Source: an uncultured Chromatiaceae bacterium
GTDB taxonomy: Bacteria; Pseudomonadota; Gammaproteobacteria; Enterobacterales; Alteromonadaceae
Length of the DNA stretch: 5,683 bases
NCBI GenBank assembly: GCA_946481195.1
Contig: CAMLNG010000261.1
Coordinates: 1 to 5,683 of the forward strand
Reading direction: 5' to 3'
A program made the translations under genes and the position numbers. The first letter of the stretch is position 1; each line of letters begins with the position of its first letter. Shown in pieces: positions 1-5,683 of this stretch. Under the pieces are notes generated by a model, which searched no databases, was not told the origin of the DNA, and was given only the letters and a program-made list of their open reading frames with translations.

Positions 1-2253
1 CGGTTGCAGAAAATGCTCGCAGACGCTGCAGCTGTGCTGGATAGCGCGGCGCAGCAACGGCTGCAGGCGGTATTAGCGGCGCAGGATGCCACGCTTAGTA
101 ATCGCTTGCAGGGCGTCGAATTACTGCACTATTGTCCGGATCATATCAAAGCGCAATTGCTGGGATTGGGTGAACAATTCAGTGTCGCACTGATGACTGA
201 ATTACTGCTGGCTCAGCAGGTGAAAGCTGTGCTGTTGGATTCAGTACAGTGCGTGAAAAGTCAGGGTGATTATCTGAATGCGGTTGCCGACGTGCCGGCC
301 TCTGAAATCGCACTCGGCGCTGCCGTGAAAAAACAAGCGGCACAAGTCTATGTGTTGGCCGGTTTTGTCTCCAGCAATGCGCAAGGTGAGCTGTGTTTGC
401 TGGGCCGCAATGGCTCTGACTACTCAGCTGCCATTGTCGCAGCGGCTCTGCGCGCGTCAGTTTGTGAAATTTGGACTGACGTCGACGGGGTTTACAGCGC
501 AGACCCACGTCAGGTGAAAAATGCCAAACTGATTGACCATCTGTCTTACGACGAAGCGATGGAGCTGTCGTACTTCGGTGCCAAAGTTCTGCATCCAAAA
601 ACCATTGGTCCGCTGGCGCGTTATCAAATCCCTTGTTACATCAAAAATACGCTGAATCCGCAGGCGCCGGGCAGCTGTATCGACAATCACAACAGTGGCG
701 ACAGCCTGGTTAAAGGTATTTCCAGCCTGGAGCATCTGGCGCTTATCACTGTATCCGGCCCGGGCCTTAAAGGCGTGGTCGGTATGGCGTCGCGGATTTT
801 TGCCACTATGGCACGCGAGCAGGTATCGGTGAATTTAATCACCCAATCCTCCAGTGAATTCAGTATCAGTTTCTGTGTGGCACAGCTGGATCTAAACGCA
901 GCTAAAAAGGCGCTGGAAGCTGAATTTGAACTGGAACTGCAGGGCAAATTGTTGCGCCCGCTGGCGATCCAGACCGACATGGCGATTGTCAGTTTGGTCG
1001 GCGACGGTATGCGGCAGCATCGTGGCGTCGCGGCAAAGTTTTTTGCTTCGTTATCGCAAGCCCGGGTAAACGTGGTGGCCATTGCGCAGGATTCCAGCGA
1101 GCGCTCTATCTCCGCCGTAGTTGAACAGCAAAGCTGCCAAAACGCAGTGAAAGTCTGTCACGAAAACTTCTTCAGCCACGTGCCCAGTATCGACGTGTTT
1201 CTGGTCGGTTGTGGTGTAGTTGGCAGTGAGTTATTGGCGCAGTTCCAACGTCAGCAGCAATTCCTGCAAAACCGCAATGTGCGCTTAAGCGTGTACGGTA
1301 TCGCCAACTCCCGGCAGTTATTGTTAAACGGTCAGGGCATTGATTTAACCCAGTGGCAGGATGGGATGGCTACAGCGACAGCCCAGTTCTCGCTGGCGGC
1401 GCTGGATAAATTTGTGCAGGAGCATCATTTAACCAACCCGGTGCTGATTGACTGCACCAGTTCAGAAGCTATTGCCGCCCAGTACAGTCAGTTCCTGGCA
1501 GCGGGTTTCCATGTGGTCACGCCGAACAAAAAAGCCAATACCGCGAGCCTGGATTATTACCGTGAACTGCGTCAGGTCGCGCAGCGTCACCGCCGTCGTT
1601 TCCTGTATGAAACCACTGTTGGCGCCGGTTTGCCGGTGATTGATACGCTGCAGGGCTTGTTAAACGCCGGTGACGAATTGGTGGCCTTTGAAGGCATTTT
1701 ATCGGGCAGTTTGAGTTACCTGTTCGGTGAGCTGGAAAAAGGCCTGCCGCTGTCGGAAGTCACCGCTAAAGCCAAAGCCATGGGCTTTACTGAGCCAGAT
1801 CCACGCGATGATTTATCTGGCATGGACGTTGCCCGTAAGTTACTGATCATGGCGCGTGAAGCCGGCCTGGAACTGGATTTGGCCGATGTCACCGTCGAAG
1901 GTGTATTACCGGCCGATTTTGCACCGGGTACTGATGTGACGACTTTTATGGCCAAACTGCCTGAACTGGATGCCTGGTACGCCGACAAAGTCGCGGCGGC
2001 GCAAGCGGAAGGCAAAGTGTTGCGTTTTATCGGCGAAATCGCCGACGGTCAGTGCAAAGTTGCCGTCAAAGCTTTAGATCTGGACCATCCACTGGCGAAA
2101 GTCAAAGACGGTGAAAACGCGCTGGCGATCCATACCCGTTATTACCAGCCGATCCCATTTGTACTGCGTGGCTATGGCGCCGGTGCGGCGGTCACTGCGG
2201 CCGGTGTGTTTGGTGATGTGATGCGCACACTCGGCTGGCAGCAGGAGGTTTGA
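1..2253 (+). CDS. thrA: Bifunctional aspartokinase I / homoserine dehydrogenase I, 5'-truncated by the window edge
   Basis: The enzyme catalyses the first step (aspartate to aspartyl phosphate) and the third step (aspartate semialdehyde to homoserine) of threonine synthesis in the cytoplasm. 750 codons are visible. Aligned by eye to E. coli ThrA (820 aa), about 70 N-terminal residues, including the KFGGTS nucleotide motif, lie upstream, so the TTG at nt 4 and ATG at nt 13 are internal codons. Counting nt 1-3 as codon 1, the kinase part shows [10 protein letters not shown] (from codon 135), TDVDGVY (159) and [10 protein letters not shown]. Two ACT repeats follow (about nt 740-900 and 985-1130), the family's threonine-feedback region. 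The dehydrogenase part has a GCGVVG dinucleotide-binding loop (403-408), TPNKKAN (from 507), and [10 protein letters not shown] (595-604) with Glu598, Asp609 and Lys613 matching the family's catalytic residues. The C-terminus ([19 protein letters not shown]) is complete. It is the first gene of the operon; thrB starts 2 nt downstream. The promoter and any attenuator are outside the window. Confidence 0.97.
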   Translation, partial: RLQKMLADAAAVLDSAAQQRLQAVLAAQDATLSNRLQGVELLHYCPDHIKAQLLGLGEQFSVALMTELLLAQQVKAVLLDSVQCVKSQGDYLNAVADVPASEIALGAAVKKQAAQVYVLAGFVSSNAQGELCLLGRNGSDYSAAIVAAALRASVCEIWTDVDGVYSADPRQVKNAKLIDHLSYDEAMELSYFGAKVLHPKTIGPLARYQIPCYIKNTLNPQAPGSCIDNHNSGDSLVKGISSLEHLALITVSGPGLKGVVGMASRIFATMAREQVSVNLITQSSSEFSISFCVAQLDLNAAKKALEAEFELELQGKLLRPLAIQTDMAIVSLVGDGMRQHRGVAAKFFASLSQARVNVVAIAQDSSERSISAVVEQQSCQNAVKVCHENFFSHVPSIDVFLVGCGVVGSELLAQFQRQQQFLQNRNVRLSVYGIANSRQLLLNGQGIDLTQWQDGMATATAQFSLAALDKFVQEHHLTNPVLIDCTSSEAIAAQYSQFLAAGFHVVTPNKKANTASLDYYRELRQVAQRHRRRFLYETTVGAGLPVIDTLQGLLNAGDELVAFEGILSGSLSYLFGELEKGLPLSEVTAKAKAMGFTEPDPRDDLSGMDVARKLLIMAREAGLELDLADVTVEGVLPADFAPGTDVTTFMAKLPELDAWYADKVAAAQAEGKVLRFIGEIADGQCKVAVKALDLDHPLAKVKDGENALAIHTRYYQPIPFVLRGYGAGAAVTAAGVFGDVMRTLGWQQEV
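2243..2248 (+). promoter_or_regulatory. Shine-Dalgarno of thrB, inside the thrA 3' end
   Basis: A perfect AGGAGG core lies 7 nt before the ATG at 2256. This fixes the thrB start there and not at the in-frame TTG at 2250, which would sit only 1 nt from the core. The site lies within the last codons of thrA, so ribosomes terminating on thrA pass directly over it. This is consistent with translational coupling (inference). Confidence 0.85.
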
Positions 2254-2255
2254 GC

Positions 2256-3188
2256 ATGAAGTCGTATTTTGCACCGGCTTCCACCGGCAATTTTTCGGTT
2301 GGATTTGATTTACTCGGTGCAGCCTTTGAAGCGGTCGACGGCACTTTGCTTGGGGATGAACTGCAGATCCTCGGTGAAGCGTCTGAGATGTCGCTGGAAT
2401 TGGCCGGACGTTATGTCCACCAGTTACCGGGTGACAGCAACGATAATCTGGTGCTGACCAGCTTTTATGCCTTTGAGCAAAAAGTTGGCCGTACTTTACC
2501 GCGGCTGAAACTGCGGCTGGTCAAGCACCTGCCGGTTGGCAGTGGTCTGGGCTCCAGCGCCTGTTCCATTGTGGTGGCCTGTTACGCCTTTAACGACTAT
2601 TTCGGCAAGCCGTTGTCAGACCGCGAACTGCTGGAACTGACAGCCGTGTGTGAAGGCGGTGTCAGCGGCGGTGTGCATTATGACAACGTCGCGCCGTCCT
2701 TGCATGGTGGTTTGCAGTTGATGCTGCCGGAAAGCCCGTTGCTGTATCGCAAACTGCCATGGTTTGCGCATTGGCAGGTAGTGCTGAGTTATCCGGGTAC
2801 TGTGCTATCAACTAAAGCCGCCCGCGCTGTGTTACCGCAGCAACTGACGTTAAAGCACAGTATTCAGTTTGCCGGCACTGTGGCGCGTTTTGTTGCTGCT
2901 TTGTACAGCGAAGATGAAGTCGAGGCATTTGCGGCGCTTAAAGATGTGCTCGCGGAGCCGGCGCGCACGCCGCTGATCCCGGAGTTACCGGCGATCCGCG
3001 CTGCGTTGATGGCAGAAGGGATTGGTCATGTCGGCATTTCCGGCGCAGGCCCAACTTTGTTTGCGCTTTGCAGCACACCAGAGCAAGCCGAATTCGCCCG
3101 GAATTATCTCAGGGCACACTATGAAAAAAATGCTGACGCGATGACGCACATCTGCCGGTTATCAAAGGCTGGTACACGCGCGTTGTAA
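2256..3188 (+). CDS. thrB: Homoserine kinase (GHMP kinase family)
   Basis: Phosphorylates homoserine with ATP to O-phosphohomoserine, the fourth step of threonine synthesis, in the cytoplasm. The 310-residue product equals the length of E. coli ThrB and resembles it throughout. Three GHMP-kinase motifs are visible: the N-terminal APASTGNFSVGFD (from residue 6), the glycine/serine-rich ATP loop LPVGSGLGSSACS (from residue 92), and the C-terminal GISGAGPTLFAL (from residue 260). HYDNVAPSLHGG, also conserved in the family, lies between the second and third. The end HICRLSKAGTRAL mirrors the E. coli end. The ATG at 2256 is preferred because it has an ideally spaced AGGAGG and its N-terminus matches the family; the TTG two codons upstream is unlikely. 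There are 2 nt between the thrA stop and this start. I see no frameshift or missing motif. Confidence 0.97.
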   Translation: MKSYFAPASTGNFSVGFDLLGAAFEAVDGTLLGDELQILGEASEMSLELAGRYVHQLPGDSNDNLVLTSFYAFEQKVGRTLPRLKLRLVKHLPVGSGLGSSACSIVVACYAFNDYFGKPLSDRELLELTAVCEGGVSGGVHYDNVAPSLHGGLQLMLPESPLLYRKLPWFAHWQVVLSYPGTVLSTKAARAVLPQQLTLKHSIQFAGTVARFVAALYSEDEVEAFAALKDVLAEPARTPLIPELPAIRAALMAEGIGHVGISGAGPTLFALCSTPEQAEFARNYLRAHYEKNADAMTHICRLSKAGTRAL

Positions 3189-3243
3189 AAAGACACTTGA
3201 ACAATGAATTCAATGATTTAAGAGCAATGCTCCAGGAAATATT
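3189..3243 (+). other. thrB-thrC spacer with small hairpin before the thrC ribosome site
   Basis: This 55-nt A/T-rich spacer is the only real gap in the operon. It contains a short inverted repeat GAGCA-A-TGCTC at 3222-3232, realistically a 4-bp stem with a 3-nt loop. It ends one base before AGGAA (3234-3238), the Shine-Dalgarno of thrC, 5 nt ahead of the ATG at 3244. A five-codon frame ATG...TAA lies at 3204-3221, but nothing resembling a ribosome site precedes it. There is no U-tract, so this is not an intrinsic terminator. Any effect on thrC translation is speculation. Confidence 0.45.
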
Positions 3244-4530
3244 ATGTTGTTAAGAAATATCAAAGTACCAGCGCAGCAGGTCAGTTTTTTAGACGCGGTG
3301 CGCATTGGTCTCGGTGAACAGCAAGGTTTATTTTTTCCGGCCAGTTGGCCAAAAGTGGATGTTGATGCACTGCTGGCAATGCCGTTTGCCAAACGCAGCG
3401 CGCATCTGTTACATGCTTTAATTGGTGATGAGCTGCCGCAGGCTGAGCTAGAGCAAATGCTGGGCGAAGCTTTTTATTTCCCGGCACCAGTAGCGCCGGT
3501 GACTGAAGAGATTGGCTGTCTGGAATTATTCCATGGTCCGACACTGGCGTTTAAAGACTTTGGCGGCCGTTTTATGGCAAGGGCGTTACTCGCCGCGCAA
3601 AAACGCTCTAATGTCAGCCGCACTACTATTGTGACCGCCACTTCTGGCGATACCGGTGCTGCAGTTGCCCACGCGTTTTATCGCCAACCGGGTGTACAGG
3701 TAGTTATTTTGTTCCCGAAAGGCAAAATCTCGGTGTTGCAGGAAAAATTGTTCACCACGCTTGGCGACAATATCCATACGCTGGCGGTCGACGGTGATTT
3801 TGACCAGTGTCAGGCATTGGTCAAGGACGTGTTTAATGACCGCGAATTAGTCGGCCGGCTCAATATCAACTCCGCCAATTCGATTAATATCAGCCGGTTA
3901 TTTGCGCAGGTTTGTTATTACTTTGAAGCCGTCGCGCAGTTAACGCCGGCACAGCGTGAACAGCTGGTGATTTCAGTACCAAGCGGCAACTTTGGCAACC
4001 TGACGGCAGGTCTGATCGCCAAAGTGCTGGGCTTGCCGATCAAACGCATGATCGCCGCCACCAATGCCAACGACACAGTGCCGCGTTATTGGCAAAGCGG
4101 GCAGTGGCAGGTCAATAAAACAGTCGCCACTTTATCCAATGCCATGGACGTCAGTGCGCCGAATAACTGGCCACGGGTGGAAGATTTGATGGCGCAGGGC
4201 GTTATCCATAGGTCTGCGTTGTCCACGCAAGTGGTGGACGAAGAAGACACACAACTCGGTGTACGGCAGCTGTCGCAGCTTGGATATTTGTCTGAACCCC
4301 ATGCCGCCGTGGCGTATCGCGCATTAAAACGCGAATTACAGCCGGGCGAATATGGTTTATTCCTGGGCACTGCGCATCCGGCCAAGTTTAAAGAGTCGGT
4401 CGAAAATATCCTCGGTAACCCCATTGCTTTACCACCGGCACTGGCAGCTGTAGCGGGGGAAACAAGTTTAGCGGGCGATTTAGCCGCTGATTTTGTAGAA
4501 TTGCGCAAAGTATTGCTCAGTCTGGAGTAA
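3244..4530 (+). CDS. thrC: Threonine synthase (PLP-dependent, fold type II)
   Basis: Converts O-phosphohomoserine to threonine and phosphate, the last step of the pathway, in the cytoplasm with pyridoxal phosphate. The 428 residues equal the length of E. coli ThrC, and the similarity is nearly collinear. The PLP-binding lysine is Lys104 in HGPTLAFKDFGG. TATSGDTGAA (around 132-141) and SVPSGNFGNLTAG (around 244-256) form the cofactor phosphate and substrate region. NSANSINISR, LSNAMDVSAPNNWPR, SEPHAAVAYRAL and GTAHPAKFKESV are further family blocks in the expected order. The N-terminus (QGLFFP at about 25-30) is of the long bacterial ThrC type. The start ATG has AGGAA 5 nt upstream, and the family N-terminus begins here. 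thrC is third in the operon and is followed after 3 nt by ung. No broken motifs are seen. Confidence 0.97.
   Translation: MLLRNIKVPAQQVSFLDAVRIGLGEQQGLFFPASWPKVDVDALLAMPFAKRSAHLLHALIGDELPQAELEQMLGEAFYFPAPVAPVTEEIGCLELFHGPTLAFKDFGGRFMARALLAAQKRSNVSRTTIVTATSGDTGAAVAHAFYRQPGVQVVILFPKGKISVLQEKLFTTLGDNIHTLAVDGDFDQCQALVKDVFNDRELVGRLNINSANSINISRLFAQVCYYFEAVAQLTPAQREQLVISVPSGNFGNLTAGLIAKVLGLPIKRMIAATNANDTVPRYWQSGQWQVNKTVATLSNAMDVSAPNNWPRVEDLMAQGVIHRSALSTQVVDEEDTQLGVRQLSQLGYLSEPHAAVAYRALKRELQPGEYGLFLGTAHPAKFKESVENILGNPIALPPALAAVAGETSLAGDLAADFVELRKVLLSLE
4524..4527 (+). promoter_or_regulatory. Shine-Dalgarno of ung, overlapping the thrC end
   Basis: GGAG in the last sense codons of thrC lies 6 nt before the GTG at 4534. 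It supports that GTG as the ung start: no ATG is nearby, and the sequence after GTG matches the family N-terminus ([11 protein letters not shown] against LTWHDVLAEEK in E. coli). The overlap suggests that ung is translated from the thr transcript. Confidence 0.75.
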
Positions 4531-4533
4531 AAA

Positions 4534-5196
4534 GTGCAGTTATCCTGGCAAGATGTGATTGGCGCGGAAAAAACGCAGCCGTATTTTCAGCAAACCGTTG
4601 AGGCGGTGAAACAAGCGCGCGCCGCGGGAACGGTGATTTATCCGCCCGAAGCCGATGTGTTTAATGCCTTTCGTTATACCGGCTTTGACCAGCTGAAAAT
4701 CGTGATCATCGGTCAGGACCCTTACCATGGGCCTAATCAGGCCCATGGCCTTTGTTTCTCGGTGCGGCCCGGTGTGGCGGTGCCGCCGAGTTTAAAAAAC
4801 ATCTATAAAGAACTGGCGCTGGAATATCCGGATTTTGTCATGCCGACGCATGGTTATCTGGAGAGTTGGGCCCGGCAGGGTGTGTTATTACTGAACACTG
4901 TGCTGACAGTAGTAGTCAATGAGCCCAATTCGCACCGACATTTGGGCTGGGAAACCTTCACTGACAATGTGATTAAAGCCATCAGCGCCAAAGCTGAGCC
5001 TGTGGTGTTTCTGCTCTGGGGCTCGCACGCCATCAATAAACAAAAGCTGATCGATAAAAGCCGGCATCATGTGCTGACCGCGCCGCATCCGTCACCATTG
5101 TCTGCGCATCGCGGTTTTTTAGGTTGTGGGCATTTTGCCAAGGCGAATGAGTTGCTGACACAAATGGGAAAAGTGCCGGTGGATTGGCAGGTGTGA
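4534..5196 (+). CDS. ung: Uracil-DNA glycosylase, family 1 (UDG)
   Basis: Removes uracil from DNA by cleaving the N-glycosidic bond, starting base-excision repair of deaminated cytosine or misincorporated dUMP. The product is 220 aa (E. coli Ung is 229) and starts with GTG. Family motifs are intact: the water-activating loop GQDPYHGP with catalytic Asp62 and Tyr64, the uracil-stacking Phe75 in HGLCFSV, the [11 protein letters not shown] block, the uracil-specificity Asn121 in LLLNTVLTV, and the minor-groove loop [11 protein letters not shown] with His185 and Leu189. These correspond to E. coli D64, Y66, F77, N123, H187 and L191. The C-terminus ends VDWQV, slightly shorter than in E. coli. It lies 3 nt after thrC on the same strand, so co-transcription with the thr operon is likely although the functions are unrelated. 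A separate promoter inside thrC cannot be excluded. Confidence 0.97.
   Translation: MQLSWQDVIGAEKTQPYFQQTVEAVKQARAAGTVIYPPEADVFNAFRYTGFDQLKIVIIGQDPYHGPNQAHGLCFSVRPGVAVPPSLKNIYKELALEYPDFVMPTHGYLESWARQGVLLLNTVLTVVVNEPNSHRHLGWETFTDNVIKAISAKAEPVVFLLWGSHAINKQKLIDKSRHHVLTAPHPSPLSAHRGFLGCGHFAKANELLTQMGKVPVDWQV
4725..4748 (+). repeat. Perfect 9-bp inverted repeat in the ung active-site codons
   Basis: CCATGGGCC (4725-4733) and GGCCCATGG (4740-4748) are exact reverse complements separated by 6 nt (TAATCA). The repeat falls on the codons for the conserved stretch HGPNQAHG right after catalytic Asp62. The protein motif itself (HG...AHG) partly forces the symmetry, but the synonymous positions (GGG, CCT, GCC, GGC) complete it. 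A GC-rich stem could form in the mRNA; no function is claimed. Confidence 0.8.
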
Positions 5197-5199
5197 GTC

Positions 5200-5287
5200 T
5201 TATTCCCGCAGGGGAGGCTCATCGTCGTAGTAATCATTTTCGCCTTGCGTGGCGAGATCGCTTAGCAAAGATTTCACCTGTCGGTGA
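5200..5287 (-). pseudogene. Possible 3' remnant of an unrecognised minus-strand gene, convergent with ung
   Basis: On the minus strand a frame closes with TAA at 5202-5200. Its last residues, about QVKSLLSDLATQGENDYYDD followed by EPPLRE, look protein-like: a short helix and then an acidic tail. The frame stays open upstream to an ATG at 5463-5461 (87 codons), but everything beyond about 5287 lies in the inverted-repeat element and reads as repeat-derived, basic, low-credibility peptide. One reading is a gene whose 5' part was replaced or separated by the element. Another is a 25-codon gene starting at the GTG at 5271-5269, though its ribosome site is poor (AAGGAA 11 nt upstream). It may also be chance. 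I do not recognise the family. Confidence 0.25.
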
Positions 5288-5321
5288 GTTCCTTTCTTTT
5301 GCCTTGCCAAAAGAAAGGAAC
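5288..5321. repeat. Perfect 14-bp inverted repeat (hairpin) downstream of ung
   Basis: GTTCCTTTCTTTTG (5288-5301) and CAAAAGAAAGGAAC (5308-5321) are exact reverse complements around a 6-nt loop CCTTGC. One arm is pyrimidine-rich and the other purine-rich. TCG at 5281-5283 and CGA at 5322-5324 could extend the stem past a bulge. Neither strand has a U-tract after the stem, so it is not a textbook intrinsic terminator, although it could stabilise the 3' end of the thr-ung transcript or halt transcription weakly. It probably marks the left part of the repeat element that fills the rest of the window (inference). Confidence 0.8.
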
Positions 5322-5390
5322 CGAAAGAAAAGGCGCGCCCGGTTCTGCTTGAAAGCCCGTCTGGAAAGTCGCCGTCCAAGGCGAAAATGT

Positions 5391-5654
5391 AACTCGCACG
5401 GTTGGGCGTCACACGACTACCGTCGCCGTGCTCAGACACCCATTTTCTTAAAACCTTGTTCAACGATTTTCAGCCGGCTCGCTCCAACGGGCAACTGGCC
5501 TCAATAGTTGGCTTTGCTTTTAATTCTGTTTCAGAGAAATCAAAAACAACTAAGAAAACCAATTCCCCCGTTGAAGCGAGCCGATGCAAATCAGCGGTTT
5601 GAGGTTTTAAGCTGGGGAGTGTCTGAGTGCGGCGACGGTAGCGCCGCGCGAGTT
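5391..5654. repeat. Large imperfect palindrome (~264 bp) centred near 5529; candidate dispersed repeat element
   Basis: Separate arm blocks pair around one centre. 5417-5439 pairs with 5619-5641 (21 of 23), 5448-5455 with 5603-5610 (8 of 8) and 5475-5491 with 5567-5583 (16 of 17); each pair has its midpoint at 5529. Weaker pairing continues inward (AACTGG 5493 with CCAATT 5559-5564; TAGTTG 5505-5510 with CAACTA 5547-5552) to an apical TCTG-TTT-CAGA hairpin at 5525-5535. An outer block, 5391-5401 with 5644-5654 (10 of 11), is offset by a 13-nt length difference. GAAAAT at 5383-5388 and ATTTTC at 5677-5682 may extend it further. All mismatches in the long blocks are transitions. Open frames through it on both strands look incidental. 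I infer a non-autonomous repeat of the REP/ERIC/MITE kind or a structured RNA; no transposase is present and the right boundary may lie outside the window. Confidence 0.7.
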
Positions 5655-5680
5655 GCCCCAGCGCCTCAAACTGTTGATTT
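5588..5680 (+). repeat. Second hairpin overlapping the right arm of the palindrome
   Basis: The stretch 5588-5604 pairs with 5664-5680 with only two mismatches, both transitions (AAATCA...GTTTGAGG against CCTCAAAC...TGATTT). GCTGGGG at 5611-5617 pairs exactly with CCCCAGC at 5656-5662. Inside, GCGGCG (5629-5634) pairs with CGCCGC (5642-5647) around a 7-nt loop. The result is a local three-step stem of about 93 nt. It uses bases 5603-5610 and 5619-5654 that also belong to the large palindrome, so the two folds exclude each other in part. No poly-U follows before the window ends. Confidence 0.65.
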
Positions 5681-5683
5681 TCA

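Noticed and set aside
4..15. TTG at 4 or ATG at 13 as the start of thrA.
   Set aside because: The frame is open to the window edge and the protein lacks the ~70-residue family N-terminus with KFGGTS; these are internal codons of a gene cut by the window.
2250..2255. TTG at 2250 as an alternative thrB start, overlapping the thrA stop.
   Set aside because: It sits only 1 nt from the AGGAGG core, whereas the ATG at 2256 has 7-nt spacing and matches the family N-terminus.
4086..4508. Long minus-strand open frame (140 codons) opposite thrC; similar ones lie opposite thrA at 179-598 and 687-1082.
   Set aside because: These are antisense shadows of well-conserved genes in codon-biased sequence, with no family motifs.
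5197..5321. Rho-independent terminator for the thr-ung operon, at 5205-5217 (TTCCC-GCA-GGGGA) or at the 14-bp hairpin.
   Set aside because: Neither stem is followed by a T-tract on either strand; the first is only about 5 bp including a wobble. Termination here is possible but not supported by sequence.
5391..5407. GTTGGGC at 5401-5407 resembles an integron attC core site (GTTRRRY) beside a palindrome.
   Set aside because: No matching inverse core (RYYYAAC) was found upstream at attC distance, and no integrase or cassette genes are present; seven bases are not enough.
5184..5507. Plus-strand frame of 107 codons overlapping the ung end and running through the hairpin and palindrome.
   Set aside because: It has a non-ATG start inside ung and a very basic composition, and it crosses strong inverted repeats. 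It looks like incidental reading of repeat DNA; a conserved peptide in databases could simply reflect repeat copies.
5402..5602. Plus-strand frame of 66 codons within the palindrome.
   Set aside because: Starts with TTG without a ribosome site and covers both palindrome arms; no protein family is recognisable.

Overview
The window is a stretch of gammaproteobacterial chromosome carrying most of a threonine-biosynthesis operon in the classic order thrA-thrB-thrC. A uracil-DNA glycosylase gene (ung) follows almost without a gap, and the last ~490 bases hold no confident gene but are rich in inverted repeats. All four genes lie on the + strand. Their proteins resemble the enterobacterial and alteromonad-type homologues almost end to end: fused aspartokinase/homoserine dehydrogenase with two ACT repeats, a 310-residue ThrB, a 428-residue ThrC and a 220-residue family-1 Ung. 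The degree of resemblance points to a marine or freshwater gammaproteobacterium, perhaps an Alteromonadales/Rheinheimera-like lineage. That placement is inference from protein character, not a database result.

Layout: 1-2253 is thrA, cut at its 5' end by the window, with about 70 N-terminal codons, the promoter and any leader/attenuator missing. thrB is at 2256-3188 (2-nt gap; Shine-Dalgarno inside the end of thrA). thrC is at 3244-4530, after a 55-nt spacer with a small hairpin just before its Shine-Dalgarno. ung is at 4534-5196 with a GTG start and a 3-nt gap; its Shine-Dalgarno overlaps the last codons of thrC. The spacing implies one polycistronic transcript from thrA through ung.

The Thr enzymes convert aspartate to aspartyl phosphate and later aspartate semialdehyde to homoserine (ThrA), homoserine to O-phosphohomoserine (ThrB), and that to threonine (ThrC). 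The intermediate aspartate-semialdehyde dehydrogenase step (asd) is not encoded here. Ung is functionally unrelated (removal of uracil from DNA) and appears to share the transcript.

The 5197-5683 tail is the unusual part. It contains (i) a possible 3' remnant of a minus-strand gene ending at 5200; (ii) a perfect 14-bp inverted repeat at 5288-5321; (iii) a very large imperfect palindrome, about 264 bp (5391-5654), whose separate arm blocks share one centre of symmetry near 5529 and whose mismatches in the main blocks are all transitions; and (iv) a second, mutually exclusive hairpin at 5588-5680 using part of the same sequence. I read it as one dispersed, non-autonomous repeat element or structured RNA/DNA element inserted beside ung, running to or past the window edge. 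I see no tRNA, rRNA, CRISPR array, transposase or canonical intrinsic terminator.
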